Of a DNA stretch of 64,000 nt, positions 17,293 through 27,270 are shown piece by piece. The first letter of the stretch is position 1. Every line of letters begins with the position of its first letter. Position numbers and translations under genes: made by a program. The notes beneath the pieces were generated by a model. The model had not been told where the DNA came from. It was given only the letters and a program-made list of their open reading frames with translations, and searched no databases. The stretch is from Sediminibacterium sp. GTDB taxonomy: Bacteria; Bacteroidota; Bacteroidia; Chitinophagales; Chitinophagaceae. Location: positions 1-64,000 of the forward strand of contig NZ_JAHVAA010000011.1 in the NCBI RefSeq assembly GCF_019264485.1, given 5' to 3'.

Positions 17293-18504
17293 TTAGTCTT
17301 CTGTTGTTTTATAATCTTCGAAAAAGGCTTTTCGATTTTCCTTTAAACTATCCTCTTTGTTACCATCTCCTGATAGCGAAAATGAAAAAGTAGTACCTTC
17401 ATTTTCTCTACTCTCTGCCCATATTTTACCTCCATGCTTTTCTACCAGTGTTTTAGAAAGTAATAATCCAATACCCGCATTTGAATTATCAGCTCTTCGT
17501 TCAGAAAGTATGTTTAATTGGGGTGTGAAAATATGGGTAAGCATTTCCTTACTCATTCCAATACCTGTGTCAGTGACGGATATAATGGAAGTATTTTCTT
17601 TTTGTATTGCAGTAATTATTATAACACCTCCGAAATTGGAAAATTTAATAGCATTGGTAATTAGGTTTTGTAAAATCGATTGAAGCATTTTGATGTCTGC
17701 AACTACGGTGAACGGATCTTCTACTTCGGAGATTAAATCAATATTTTTAGCAAGAATATTTTCAGACAGAATTCCAAATATTTTTTTGATAACATGTACT
17801 AAGTTGAATTTTGTTGGAGAAAATGTTTCGGAAGCATATTTAATTCTTCCCCATTCTACCAGATTGTCTAACTGGTCTAACTCTTTCAGCGCAGAGCTGT
17901 ATAAGAGGTCAAGAATGCTTTCAAGTTCAGTTTTGGTAATATCATGCAGGTTGGTTCTGGTGTGTTCCAATAAACTGATAAAGCCTGCAAGCGGGCTTCT
18001 AAGGTCATGCGATAGAATTGAAATAACACTTTCTTTATGTGTATTTAAAATTTCAAGATCTTTAACATACACATCTATAGCATCTGCCGTCGTTTTCTTT
18101 TCAGTAATATCTCTTAGAATTTTTACAAAACCCAGCATTTCGCCATCAATTCCCAGCAGTGGAAATACCAGTCCGTAAGCGAAGAACTTTTTTCCGTCTT
18201 TACAAATATGCCATCTGTTGTCTATGGCTTTGCCTTCCTTGATTGCCAGTTCTATTTCTTTCTCAGGAATGCCTTCTGCAATATCAGTTTCTGTAAAAAT
18301 GGTATGAAATGATTTGCCAAGTATTTCATCAGCTTCGTATTGAAAAATACCTGTAGCCCCGGTGTTCCAGCTATTAATCACTAATTCGGTATTCATGGTA
18401 AAAATGGAGTAATCCAGCAGGCTATCAACCACCTGACTATAAAATTCAGCAGTAGGTATATAGTTTTTTTGTAAAATTTTAGGGGTTAATGGTTCATTAC
18501 CCAT
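17293..18504 (-). CDS. PAS-domain sensor histidine kinase
   Basis: A 403-residue soluble kinase without transmembrane helices. A PAS domain (about 20-140) has SWNTGATGIFQYEADEILGKSF and the C-terminal cap MLGFVKILRDITEKK. HisKA contains the H-box SILSHDLRSPLAGF. HATPase_c follows with N-box LQNLITNAIKFS, G1 VTDTGIGMS and G2 NAGIGLLLSKTLVEKHGG. It probably signals with the AraC regulator or an unlinked response regulator, since no receiver domain is encoded beside it. Confidence 0.9.
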   Translation of the reverse strand: MGNEPLTPKILQKNYIPTAEFYSQVVDSLLDYSIFTMNTELVINSWNTGATGIFQYEADEILGKSFHTIFTETDIAEGIPEKEIELAIKEGKAIDNRWHICKDGKKFFAYGLVFPLLGIDGEMLGFVKILRDITEKKTTADAIDVYVKDLEILNTHKESVISILSHDLRSPLAGFISLLEHTRTNLHDITKTELESILDLLYSSALKELDQLDNLVEWGRIKYASETFSPTKFNLVHVIKKIFGILSENILAKNIDLISEVEDPFTVVADIKMLQSILQNLITNAIKFSNFGGVIIITAIQKENTSIISVTDTGIGMSKEMLTHIFTPQLNILSERRADNSNAGIGLLLSKTLVEKHGGKIWAESRENEGTTFSFSLSGDGNKEDSLKENRKAFFEDYKTTED

Positions 18505-18752
18505 GTAAATATTGTTAGTTTTTTTTCAGGTTCATTTCTTGAAAAGTAGAATGGTTGCAATATGAGCCTGAATATGCTTAGGATATTTACATTTTTCCTT
18601 TTAAATGTTATAACATTTGCGGATTGTGGATTGTGTAAAAATTTAAAAACCTAAATCTAATAGCAGCATTTGTCAGGTATTAACATTATACACGATTAAA
18701 TAATACTATCAAATTATCTATAATAAATTTATTATAAGGCACTTCAATCTTT
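18505..18752. other. AT-rich intergenic region
   Basis: About 250 bases separate the leftward kinase start from the leftward membrane-protein stop. The region is very AT-rich. A weak inverted repeat, CAGGTTCAT (about 18528) with ATGAGCCTG (about 18560), lies in the kinase leader. I see no gene and no clear consensus promoter. Confidence 0.4.
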
Positions 18753-19439
18753 CTACAATCGCTGTTCGTTTCTGAGTAATAGTTTTCGCATACAAACCAG
18801 ATGTGCGAATAATACCAGTGGCACAATAAGACCCGGAAGAAAGTGGTAGGGGAAATAAGTTAATGCAATATTTGGTTGCTCGAATCCAAACTTTTGAAAA
18901 GAAGTGGGAACCGAAAGAATTCCGTGATAAGCAATATTCACAAGCAGACCGAGACAGATTAAATTCCAACTTAATAAAATAGGTTTTCCGAATTGTTTTT
19001 TTCGATAACCGAAATAGGCAATGAACGGCGCAGTCAAGCCGGACAAGATGTCGAAATTAATACCCTCAAAGGTCATTAGCTGAGGTACGAGTTGGTAGGT
19101 ATAGAGTAAAAATAAACAGATTTCAACGGGTATACGAACTATGTGTAACCAGGTAAGCTGTTCCGTATCTAATGAATCAATAAAGCGACGGCCTTTATTA
19201 GTCAGGAATAACATGATCATTAGTATAAATGGTGGCAACAGTAAGGTCATGAATCTCGGAGGCATAGTATGTGTATCGGTATAAAAGCCCGTTGAAGCAA
19301 TTATACCCTGGATAATCATCCATGCAATGATAATGCCTGCAACTATTTTATTCCCTTTAGTGGCTTTTAACAGAAAATAAAAGGAGAGCAAAACAGTAGC
19401 CATGAAACCGGCAGAAAGGTATAATGGGTTTAGTAACAT
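18753..19439 (-). CDS. Seven-helix integral membrane protein, unknown function
   Basis: A 228-residue, strongly hydrophobic protein with about seven predicted transmembrane helices (for example 6-25, 33-50, 63-80, 101-118, 132-146, 157-173 and 195-215) and a basic C-terminus (MRKLLLRNEQRL). No catalytic motif is visible and no family is recognised. It stands alone between the PAS kinase and the divergent acid phosphatase gene. Confidence 0.65.
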   Translation of the reverse strand: MLLNPLYLSAGFMATVLLSFYFLLKATKGNKIVAGIIIAWMIIQGIIASTGFYTDTHTMPPRFMTLLLPPFILMIMLFLTNKGRRFIDSLDTEQLTWLHIVRIPVEICLFLLYTYQLVPQLMTFEGINFDILSGLTAPFIAYFGYRKKQFGKPILLSWNLICLGLLVNIAYHGILSVPTSFQKFGFEQPNIALTYFPYHFLPGLIVPLVLFAHLVCMRKLLLRNEQRL

Positions 19440-19613
19440 TTGCTGTATTCAAATGTATATAAAAATCATCTGAAAGAAGGAACAGTAATGTATAACGACC
19501 TAATACAATCAAGAAAAGCGTAAAAGACCGGCAATTTTTTAATTAATTAACCGGTTAGATACAATTCCATAATACATGGCGAATAACTTTATTTTTTACC
19601 AAGTAGTATTACC

Positions 19614-20594
19614 ATGCGTTTTATAATAGTTTTCAGTTTTTTTATTTTATTAGCTGCAAAAAATTTCTCTCAGGCTCCTTTAGTAGATAATCTTGGATAT
19701 AAAGGAGGATCAATAAAAGGGATAAAGAAGATTAGTCCTGCCATTCATTTTATTGCCATGGGTGATTGGGGGAGAAACGGTGAAAACTACCAGAAAGAAG
19801 TAGCCGCAGGAATGGGCAAAGCAGCTCATGATTTAGACGCAAGTTTTGTCGTAGCAACAGGCGATAATTTTTATCCATATGGTGTGCAGAGCACAAGAGA
19901 CTATCATTGGATTAGTTCCTTCGAACAGATTTATACGGCTCAATCCCTCCATGTAAAATGGTATCCGGTACTGGGTAATCATGATTATGCATCAAACCCG
20001 GATGCAGAAGTTGAATATTCTGCCATCAGTAGCAGATGGACTATGCCTTCGCGTTATTACAGTAAATCATTCAACATGAATGATACATCGGCAAGTTTGT
20101 TGATGTTATTTATTGACACCGACCCGATTGAAAAAGAGATGAGAGGACAAAAACATGACCCCGTTAAATACCCGGAAGGAGCTGTGGCAAAACAAAAACA
20201 ATGGATAGAAGAAACATTGGCATCATCGAATGCTAAATGGAAAATAGTGGTAGGGCATCATCCGGCATATACGGGAGGATGGAGAAATCAATCGAAAGAT
20301 GTAGCGAATATAAAAACATTCCTGGAGCCTTTGTTTGATAAATATGGGGTAGATGTTTACCTGGCCGGACATGAACATCACCTGGAGCATACAAAACCAG
20401 CAGGGCATAAAACACATCATATTATATCAGGTGCCGCATCTGAGGCAAGACCCACCAAACTACATCCCGACGGAGGAACATTTGCAGCCGCAACACAAGG
20501 TTTTGCCACTTTTTCTGTAAGTAAAGATCAGGTACTGGTTCAATTTATTGAATACACTGATAAAATTTTGCATGAAACGATTATTCGTAAGTAG
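19614..20594 (+). CDS. Purple acid phosphatase-like metallophosphoesterase
   Basis: A 326-residue secreted protein (signal peptide MRFIIVFSFFILLAAKNFSQ) resembling tartrate-resistant/purple acid phosphatases. All metal-ligand blocks are present in order: FIAMGDWGRNG, VATGDNFYPYG, PVLGNHDY, VVGHHPAYTGGW and YLAGHEHHLEH. It should hydrolyse phosphomonoesters in the periplasm or at the surface. Its 3' end overlaps the next gene by 23 bases, implying translational coupling with the phosphodiesterase-alkaline phosphatase fusion. Confidence 0.92.
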   Translation: MRFIIVFSFFILLAAKNFSQAPLVDNLGYKGGSIKGIKKISPAIHFIAMGDWGRNGENYQKEVAAGMGKAAHDLDASFVVATGDNFYPYGVQSTRDYHWISSFEQIYTAQSLHVKWYPVLGNHDYASNPDAEVEYSAISSRWTMPSRYYSKSFNMNDTSASLLMLFIDTDPIEKEMRGQKHDPVKYPEGAVAKQKQWIEETLASSNAKWKIVVGHHPAYTGGWRNQSKDVANIKTFLEPLFDKYGVDVYLAGHEHHLEHTKPAGHKTHHIISGAASEARPTKLHPDGGTFAAATQGFATFSVSKDQVLVQFIEYTDKILHETIIRK

Positions 20595-22392
20595 CTTTTC
20601 TTTATTACTGTGTTCTCTCCTGTTCTTGTATACTGCTAAAGCACAAGTTTTGCAGTACACAAGTCAGTCACTCCATGCACACAACGATTATAAGCAAGCC
20701 TTCCCGTTCTGGGAAGCTTATCAACAGGGCTATGGGTCTATCGAAGTAGATATATTTCTGCATAACAACCAGTTACTGGTGGCGCATGAAGAAACAGAAT
20801 TGGATACAGCCAAAACACTGGAAAAATTATACCTGCAACCATTGTTGCAATGTATCAGAAAGGAGCAGCATAAAAGAAACCTGATTTTGCTGATAGACCT
20901 TAAAACAGATGCAGCGCCTACTTTACAGGCTTTGATAGCTCTGCTGCAACACTATCCCGAAATAATAAAAAACAAAAATCTTCAGTTAACAATTACCGGA
21001 AACCAGCCGGCTCCATCGGATTTTCTGGAGTATCCGTCCTATATCTGGTTTGATGCAAACCCTGAAACAGATTACACAACCGAAGTGCAAAGCAGGCTGG
21101 CCATTATGAGTGCTAATTTTAAAAAGTACAGCAAATGGAATGGTAAAGGTGTGTTGACAAAAGAAGAGCTTTTTCGATTCGATAGTGTAATAGCAAAAGC
21201 TGGTATTACTTCAAGCAAAAAAATGCGTTTCTGGAATGCACCCGATATTCCCAATGCATGGTATCAGTTGATGAAACTGAAAGTGGGATTTATCAATACC
21301 GACCGCATTGTGGAAGCGGCAACATTCATGAACAATCTACCGAAGTATAGTTATCAATTACCTCAAAAACAGCAAACCTACACACCATCGTTTGTAAGCG
21401 ATGGAAAACAGCAACAGCCGAAAAATATTATTCTCTTAATAGCAGATGGAATGGGGCTTGCACAACTGCACGCAGCATATACGGCAAACAGGGGAGACCT
21501 TACAATTTTCAAAATAAAAAACACGTCACTTTCTTTAACGGCTTCATACGATAGTTATATCACTGATTCGGCGCCGGGTGCTACAGCTTTTTCATCAGGT
21601 AAAAAAACCAATAACCGTTCGGTTGGGGTAGACTACAATGGGAAAAAATTAAAACTTTTACCCGAGTATCTTGCCCGCCAGCATAAAAAAACAGCTATCA
21701 TAACTGCCGGTGATATTACAGATGCTACCCCGGCAGCATTTTATGCTCACAGGTCTGAAAGAACAGAAAGTCTGCCGATTCTTGAAGACTTTTTTTTATC
21801 GCCTGTAAACATACTGGCAGGATCAGGAAATAAAAGCATTGATTCTGTACTGGCTGTCAAACAATCAAAAGACATACAGGTATTTCATTCGATAGATAAA
21901 TTTCAGTCGGAGGGCATTGAAAAATTGGTGATCACCGATTCGATAGCAACGAAGCCAGCTGCAAAAGGAAGGGGTAGCTGGCTGACTAAGGCTTTTCATA
22001 AAACGGTAAACATCTTATCGCAACAGAAAGATGGCTTTATGATGATGGTGGAAGCAGCGCAGGTTGATTATGGAGGGCATGCCAACGATTTACCCTACCT
22101 GGTTACGGAAGTGCTCGATTTTGACAGATTGGTAGCAGATGTATTAAAATTTGCTGATGCAGATAAGGAAACACTTGTTATAATAACAGCAGATCATGAA
22201 ACAGGTGGCCTTACACTACTGGATGGTAATATGACGAAAGGCTATGTAAGCGCACAGTTCTCAACTACTGATCATACAGCTGTTCCTGTTCCTGTATTTG
22301 CTTATGGACCAATGTCGCATTTGTTTTCAGGTGTTCATGAAAACACCAGTGTGTTTTATAACATACTACGGGCACTTGGTATACAAGACTGA
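20572..22392 (+). CDS. Fused phosphodiesterase-like and alkaline phosphatase protein
   Basis: A 606-residue secreted two-domain enzyme. After the signal peptide (MKRLFVSSFSLLLCSLLFLYTAKAQ), residues about 30-270 resemble GDPD/PI-PLC-type phosphodiesterases (HAHNDYKQAFPFW, SIEVDIFLHNNQLLVAHEE). Residues about 285-606 form an alkaline phosphatase: metal Asp292 in ADGMG, nucleophile Ser333 in TDSAPGATAF, DATPAAFYAHRSER, VEAAQVDYGGHAND, TADHETGG and the last histidine in TTDHTAVPV. One chain could thus cleave a diester and then release phosphate. The start at 20572 gives a good signal peptide; an upstream ATG at 20548 adds 8 residues. Confidence 0.9.
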   Translation: MKRLFVSSFSLLLCSLLFLYTAKAQVLQYTSQSLHAHNDYKQAFPFWEAYQQGYGSIEVDIFLHNNQLLVAHEETELDTAKTLEKLYLQPLLQCIRKEQHKRNLILLIDLKTDAAPTLQALIALLQHYPEIIKNKNLQLTITGNQPAPSDFLEYPSYIWFDANPETDYTTEVQSRLAIMSANFKKYSKWNGKGVLTKEELFRFDSVIAKAGITSSKKMRFWNAPDIPNAWYQLMKLKVGFINTDRIVEAATFMNNLPKYSYQLPQKQQTYTPSFVSDGKQQQPKNIILLIADGMGLAQLHAAYTANRGDLTIFKIKNTSLSLTASYDSYITDSAPGATAFSSGKKTNNRSVGVDYNGKKLKLLPEYLARQHKKTAIITAGDITDATPAAFYAHRSERTESLPILEDFFLSPVNILAGSGNKSIDSVLAVKQSKDIQVFHSIDKFQSEGIEKLVITDSIATKPAAKGRGSWLTKAFHKTVNILSQQKDGFMMMVEAAQVDYGGHANDLPYLVTEVLDFDRLVADVLKFADADKETLVIITADHETGGLTLLDGNMTKGYVSAQFSTTDHTAVPVPVFAYGPMSHLFSGVHENTSVFYNILRALGIQD

Positions 22393-22484
22393 TATTTTGT
22401 TAACGCATTATTATGTTTCTGTATTATTATCATTACTATAAGATTATGAATTTTATTTACGGTGTAATCGATTGCAGTCTAAGA

Positions 22485-22492
22485 TAGTTTTG
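22485..22492 (+). promoter_or_regulatory. Candidate -7 element upstream of susC-like gene
   Basis: TAGTTTTG matches TAnnTTTG, 27 bases before the SusC start at 22519. No convincing -33 element is present at 19-21 bases, so this may be a weak or activator-dependent promoter. Confidence 0.35.
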
Positions 22493-22518
22493 GCCCGCAA
22501 GCAAAACTAATTATATCA

Positions 22519-25500
22519 ATGAAAAAAAGACTCTGTGCAATCAAATGGGCAGGAGGATTGTTTCTGTTGTTGTCGATAACAGGCAACCATGCAACTGCTA
22601 ATTTTTCCTCTCCATTTTTTTATCAACAACAGGAAATTACTGTTACAGGTAAAGTAACTGACGCAGCTACCGGCTTACCGCTGAATGGTGCAACAATAAG
22701 TGTGAAAGGAGGTGCTGTAATAACAAGTACCAACGCTTCCGGAGAATATACGGCCCGGTTAAATAATCGTAACGCTACACTGGTGTGTAGCTTTGTTGGG
22801 TACAACTCAACGGAAATCGCTGTAAACAACAGAACCACTGTCAATATCAGCTTAACTGCTGTTAGCAGCGACTTGAATCAGGTAGTGGTAGTTGGTTATG
22901 CTACACAAAGTAAAAGAGATGTAACCGGCGCTGTAAAATCTGTAAGAAATGAATCATTCAACAGGGGAATTATGAATTCCCCTGAACAATTGCTACAGGG
23001 TAAAGTAGCAGGTGTAAATGTTGTTGCTGCAAGTGGTGAACCCGGTGTCAACATCAATATTACTGTTCGCGGACCTGGTGGAGTAAGAACAGGCAGTACA
23101 CCTTTATTTGTGGTAGACGGACTCGCACTGGATAATTCAGGAACCGGTGGTGGTAATCCGCTGAATTTTTTGAATCCGCAGGATATTGAGACTATTGATG
23201 TGTTGAAAGATGCATCAGCTACTGCTATCTACGGTGCAAGAGGTGCCAATGGTGTGGTATTAATTACCACTAAAAAAGGTAAAGCAGGCGTATCACAAAT
23301 TTCATTTTCAACAAGCATAGGTGTTTCAAATCTGGTGAATCCGATAAAAGTATTCAGTGCAGCGGAATATAAAAAGCAAGTACCTGCAGTAGGTGGAGTG
23401 TTGGATGATGGAGGTGGAAATACAGACTGGCAAAAAGAAATCACCAGAACTGCCGTTACACAAAACCATAACCTCACATTAAGTGGTGGCGCAGATAAAC
23501 TCACTTATTACGCCTCTTTCGGTATGCAAAAACAGGAAGGTATTATTAAGTTTAATACCCTTGATCGTTATACCGGACGTTTTAATGCAACACAGAAATT
23601 CTTAGATGATAAGCTAACGGTAGAAGTAAACCTGAATGCTACTGGTACAAGCAATGTAAGACCACCGATTTCAGGTGTAATCGGAGATGCCATTTCAAAT
23701 AATCCTACTTACAAAGCGTATGCAGCAGATGGTAGTCCGGCACAATATACCAATATCAATAATCCATTGCAGTCTTTTGCGCTGGATAAGGATATTACCA
23801 AAATCAACCGGGTGATTGGTAATATCACACCATCATTGAAACTTGGTAAAGGCTTGATCTATAAATTGAATTTTGGTGTAGATCAGTCAACGGGTACACG
23901 CGATTTCCAGGCGCTTCCAAACGCTGTTCCTCAACGCGATGGCAGACTGGAAACTTTTTATACCACCAACCGAAATACGCTGATTGAAAACTATGTTACT
24001 TATAACACTAATTTTAAGGAGCATTCCATTACAGCGTTAGCAGGTCATTCATACCAGAAAATTTTCTTACAGGGCAGAAATTATAGTATCAATCGTTTCC
24101 CTATTTCACCTGTGGAACCTCAGTATAACCCCGGACTTGGACAGGAGTTAACCCTCGCAGCTAACAGACCAGGTGGATATGCCATCAATAATGAATTGCA
24201 ATCTTTTTTTGGTCGCGTCAATTATCAATTCAAAAACAAATACCTCGCAACTGCAAACCTGCGTGCTGACGGATCATCGAAATTTGGTTCCAACAATAAG
24301 TACGGTATTTTCCCATCCTTCTCTTTAGGCTGGAAAATATCGGAAGAAGATTTTATGGAGAAGTCTGTGTTCAGCAGCCTGAAATTACGTGCTGGCTGGG
24401 GGCAAACAGGTAATCAGGAAATTCCTTCTAAAATCACACAGGCTTTATATACATCGTCTGTGTCTGCAACTGCCAGCTATCCATTGTCTGGAACCGGACC
24501 TTATCCTGCTGGTACCACATTCTCACGTTTAGCCAACCCGGATATACAGTGGGAAGTATCAACACAAACAAATATTGGTATCGATTTTGGTTTATTTGAT
24601 GGTGCGCTTTCAGGTAGCCTGGATGTTTTCAGAAAAATGTCAGACAATATTCTGCTGGAAGTAATTCCTGCTGATCCTGTTCAGCCAGCGGGTAGTTTCT
24701 GGACCAATGTAAAAGATATGAATATTGAAAATATGGGTCTTGAACTGGAGCTTGAATACCGCAAAAAAACAAAACGTGGTCTTACCTATTCAGTGGGTGG
24801 TAATGTAAGCCTGATGAAGAATACAGTTACCAATTCTCCCTACACTGTTATTCCTTCCGGCTCCGCATCGGGTTCTGGTTTAACATCGGCTACCATTAAT
24901 GGTTATGTAAACAATGAACCGATTGGTACATTTTACTTACGCGAGTTTATAGGGTTTGATAATAATGGTCTGAGCCGTTATCGTGATGTGGATGGTGATG
25001 GTGTAATAGGCGACAAAGACAGGGTGGCAGCCGGTTCTGCATTACCTACAATGATGTATAACGTTTCGGGTACCGTAGCTTTCAAAGGATTTGATGCCGC
25101 CATTAATTTCAATGGGGCTTCGGGCAATAAAATATATGACAATACAGCCAATGCCAATTTTTATAAACTGCGTTTGTCAAAAGGAATCAACACCACTGCA
25201 GAAGCTGTAGCCAATCCTCAGGAGTCAATAAATAACGCTGCACCTGTAAGCACCAGGTTTTTAAAAGACGCTTCTTTCCTGCGCCTGAACAACCTGTCTG
25301 TAGGGTATTCTTTCAATACAGAAAAGATGGGTATCCGCAAATGGGTATCGGCATTGCGTTTATCTGTAACCGGACAAAACCTGTTTGTGATTACCAAATA
25401 TGATGGTTACGATCCCGAAGTAAATACCGACAGAACGATTAACGGTGTTTCATCTTACGGTATTGATTATTTAAGCTATCCCAGAGCACGTTCCATCGTG

Positions 25501-25524
25501 TTCGGATTAAATGTATCATTTTAA
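22519..25524 (+). CDS. SusC/RagA-type TonB-linked outer-membrane transporter
   Basis: A 1001-residue TonB-dependent transporter. After a signal peptide comes a carboxypeptidase-regulatory-like domain (about 38-115, ITVTGKVTDAATGLPLNGATISVKGG), the TonB-box region and plug (VVVVGYATQSKRDVTGAVKSV, LLQGKVAGVNVV, VDGLALDN, ETIDVLKDASATAIYGARGANGV), then a long beta-barrel ending FGLNVSF. It pairs with the SusD-like lipoprotein encoded 12 bases downstream. There is no STN domain. Its place after two phosphatase genes suggests uptake of phosphorylated compounds or their products, which is an inference. Confidence 0.94.
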   Translation: MKKRLCAIKWAGGLFLLLSITGNHATANFSSPFFYQQQEITVTGKVTDAATGLPLNGATISVKGGAVITSTNASGEYTARLNNRNATLVCSFVGYNSTEIAVNNRTTVNISLTAVSSDLNQVVVVGYATQSKRDVTGAVKSVRNESFNRGIMNSPEQLLQGKVAGVNVVAASGEPGVNINITVRGPGGVRTGSTPLFVVDGLALDNSGTGGGNPLNFLNPQDIETIDVLKDASATAIYGARGANGVVLITTKKGKAGVSQISFSTSIGVSNLVNPIKVFSAAEYKKQVPAVGGVLDDGGGNTDWQKEITRTAVTQNHNLTLSGGADKLTYYASFGMQKQEGIIKFNTLDRYTGRFNATQKFLDDKLTVEVNLNATGTSNVRPPISGVIGDAISNNPTYKAYAADGSPAQYTNINNPLQSFALDKDITKINRVIGNITPSLKLGKGLIYKLNFGVDQSTGTRDFQALPNAVPQRDGRLETFYTTNRNTLIENYVTYNTNFKEHSITALAGHSYQKIFLQGRNYSINRFPISPVEPQYNPGLGQELTLAANRPGGYAINNELQSFFGRVNYQFKNKYLATANLRADGSSKFGSNNKYGIFPSFSLGWKISEEDFMEKSVFSSLKLRAGWGQTGNQEIPSKITQALYTSSVSATASYPLSGTGPYPAGTTFSRLANPDIQWEVSTQTNIGIDFGLFDGALSGSLDVFRKMSDNILLEVIPADPVQPAGSFWTNVKDMNIENMGLELELEYRKKTKRGLTYSVGGNVSLMKNTVTNSPYTVIPSGSASGSGLTSATINGYVNNEPIGTFYLREFIGFDNNGLSRYRDVDGDGVIGDKDRVAAGSALPTMMYNVSGTVAFKGFDAAINFNGASGNKIYDNTANANFYKLRLSKGINTTAEAVANPQESINNAAPVSTRFLKDASFLRLNNLSVGYSFNTEKMGIRKWVSALRLSVTGQNLFVITKYDGYDPEVNTDRTINGVSSYGIDYLSYPRARSIVFGLNVSF

Positions 25525-25536
25525 AATTCAGGTATT

Positions 25537-27219
25537 ATGAAAAAATATTCATTTCAAATTATATTACCGGCACTGCTTGTACTGCTTTTTTCAGCATGCA
25601 GTAAATTAGAAGAGAAAGTACTGGATGAAACTTCAGTTACGGGGCAAACACAAAAACAAATTGCAGATGGTTTGATAGCACCGGTATATGCAAGACTACC
25701 GGATCTGTTCAGACACACTACCTATTTTGCCCTGCAGGAAATATCGACCGATGAAGCCATACTGCCCTATCGCGGAGGCACAGACTGGGGCGATAATGGT
25801 ATTTATATTTCCTTACATCGTCATGAAACAGCATCCAGCGACCCTAACGTGCGTGAAACATGGAACCTGATTTCGCAGGGTTTGTCAAGAGCCATTACAG
25901 CCCTGAGTTCTTTAAAAGACAATACCGATCCGAACGTGAAATTGTATATGGCAGAAGCAAGAGCCATGCGTGCATTTTACAACTGGATGAGTCTTGACCT
26001 TTTCGGACTGGTATTTGTAAAAGATGATCCGGGTGCAGTATCTAAAATCATCAGAGGCGCTGAAGCTGTTGATTACCTGAAAAAGGAACTGGTTGAAACG
26101 GAACCATTACTCGATAATAGCACTGGCCCGGGAAGGATAACCAAAAATGGCGTACTTGGTTTATTGGCGAGACTGCATTTAAATGCAGCTGCCTATCGGG
26201 ATATTTATGCGCCAACATTTACTTTTCCAACAGCAGATATGGATGAAGTGATTAAATATTGCGATCTCGTGATTAATTCAGGGACACACGCATTATCGGC
26301 CGATTATTTTTCCATTTTCAGTGATAATAACCATACGAATAAAGAACTGGTATTTGCAGTAGACCAACGTGCTGATTTAAACGGACACAATCGCCTCGCT
26401 TATTTTTCTTTGTCGGGTGACCAGTTCCCATTACCTCAGTTTCCCGCTGCAAATGGTACCGACGGACCCGGTATTACTCCTGAATTTTACCGTACATGGG
26501 TAAATGCTAATACCCTTGATCCTGCATTGGCAGACCCCAGGTTTTTTAAATCGAATGTGGGTATGAACACCAACCCTGCCGATTCCTGTGTTACAGATTT
26601 TCATATCGACAGAGGAATTCTTCGTGGTCAGCAATATGGATTGATTCGCAAAAGCGGTGCTTTTGTAAAATGTGCCAATGGTAATTTTAAAGTAGGTCCA
26701 TTATTCAATGATACGAGAAACAGACCCACCGTTCCGGTTGTATTTACAGAGATGATTGATTTCACTACAACAGGTAGCGGTTATTCAACCGGTTATCGTG
26801 TAGAGAAATATGAATTCAGCAGAAAATCGGCAAGCGGAAGAAATTTTGGTGAAGCAGATATTTCTATCATCCGATTTGCAGATATCTACCTGATGAGGGC
26901 AGAAGCTAAATTAAGAAAAGGAGATGCCGCAGGGGCATTGGCAGATGTAAATACAGTTAGAATGTCTAGAACAGCCTATGCAGTGAAGCCAACACCATTA
27001 ACTGCGGTAAGTCTTGATATCTTATTCAGAGAACGTGGATTTGAATTCTATTGGGAGATGAACAGAAGAACAGATATGATACGTTTTGGAAAATATGAAG
27101 GCATCTGGACAGAAAAGAATAATACAGACCGGAATAAAAGATTGTTTCCTATTCCTCAGACTGCTATTGATGGTGCCGCAAATTTGCCAGGTTACCTGAA
27201 ACAGAATCAGGGGTATTAA
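25537..27219 (+). CDS. SusD/RagB-type outer-membrane lipoprotein
   Basis: A 560-residue surface lipoprotein with lipobox LFSAC (Cys21) that caps the upstream SusC barrel and binds substrate. Typical helical TPR-like features include NVKLYMAEARAMRAFYNWMSLDLFGLVF and RITKNGVLGLLARLHLNAAAY. The C-terminal family signature covers IIRFADIYLMRAEAKLRKGDAAGALADVNTVR, LDILFRERGFEFYWEMNRRTDMIRFGKY and RLFPIPQTAID. Ligand specificity cannot be read. Confidence 0.93.
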   Translation: MKKYSFQIILPALLVLLFSACSKLEEKVLDETSVTGQTQKQIADGLIAPVYARLPDLFRHTTYFALQEISTDEAILPYRGGTDWGDNGIYISLHRHETASSDPNVRETWNLISQGLSRAITALSSLKDNTDPNVKLYMAEARAMRAFYNWMSLDLFGLVFVKDDPGAVSKIIRGAEAVDYLKKELVETEPLLDNSTGPGRITKNGVLGLLARLHLNAAAYRDIYAPTFTFPTADMDEVIKYCDLVINSGTHALSADYFSIFSDNNHTNKELVFAVDQRADLNGHNRLAYFSLSGDQFPLPQFPAANGTDGPGITPEFYRTWVNANTLDPALADPRFFKSNVGMNTNPADSCVTDFHIDRGILRGQQYGLIRKSGAFVKCANGNFKVGPLFNDTRNRPTVPVVFTEMIDFTTTGSGYSTGYRVEKYEFSRKSASGRNFGEADISIIRFADIYLMRAEAKLRKGDAAGALADVNTVRMSRTAYAVKPTPLTAVSLDILFRERGFEFYWEMNRRTDMIRFGKYEGIWTEKNNTDRNKRLFPIPQTAIDGAANLPGYLKQNQGY

Positions 27220-27241
27220 AACAGTTTATAGTTAATTTTCA

Positions 27242-27267
27242 AAGGGGAAAGCAATTGCTTTCCCCTT
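27242..27267. terminator. Palindromic bidirectional terminator
   Basis: A perfect 26-base palindrome, AAGGGGAAAGCAA / TTGCTTTCCCCTT, lies between the convergent susD-like gene and the pentapeptide-repeat gene, followed by TATTTTAT. It probably terminates both. Confidence 0.8.
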
Positions 27268-27270
27268 ATT

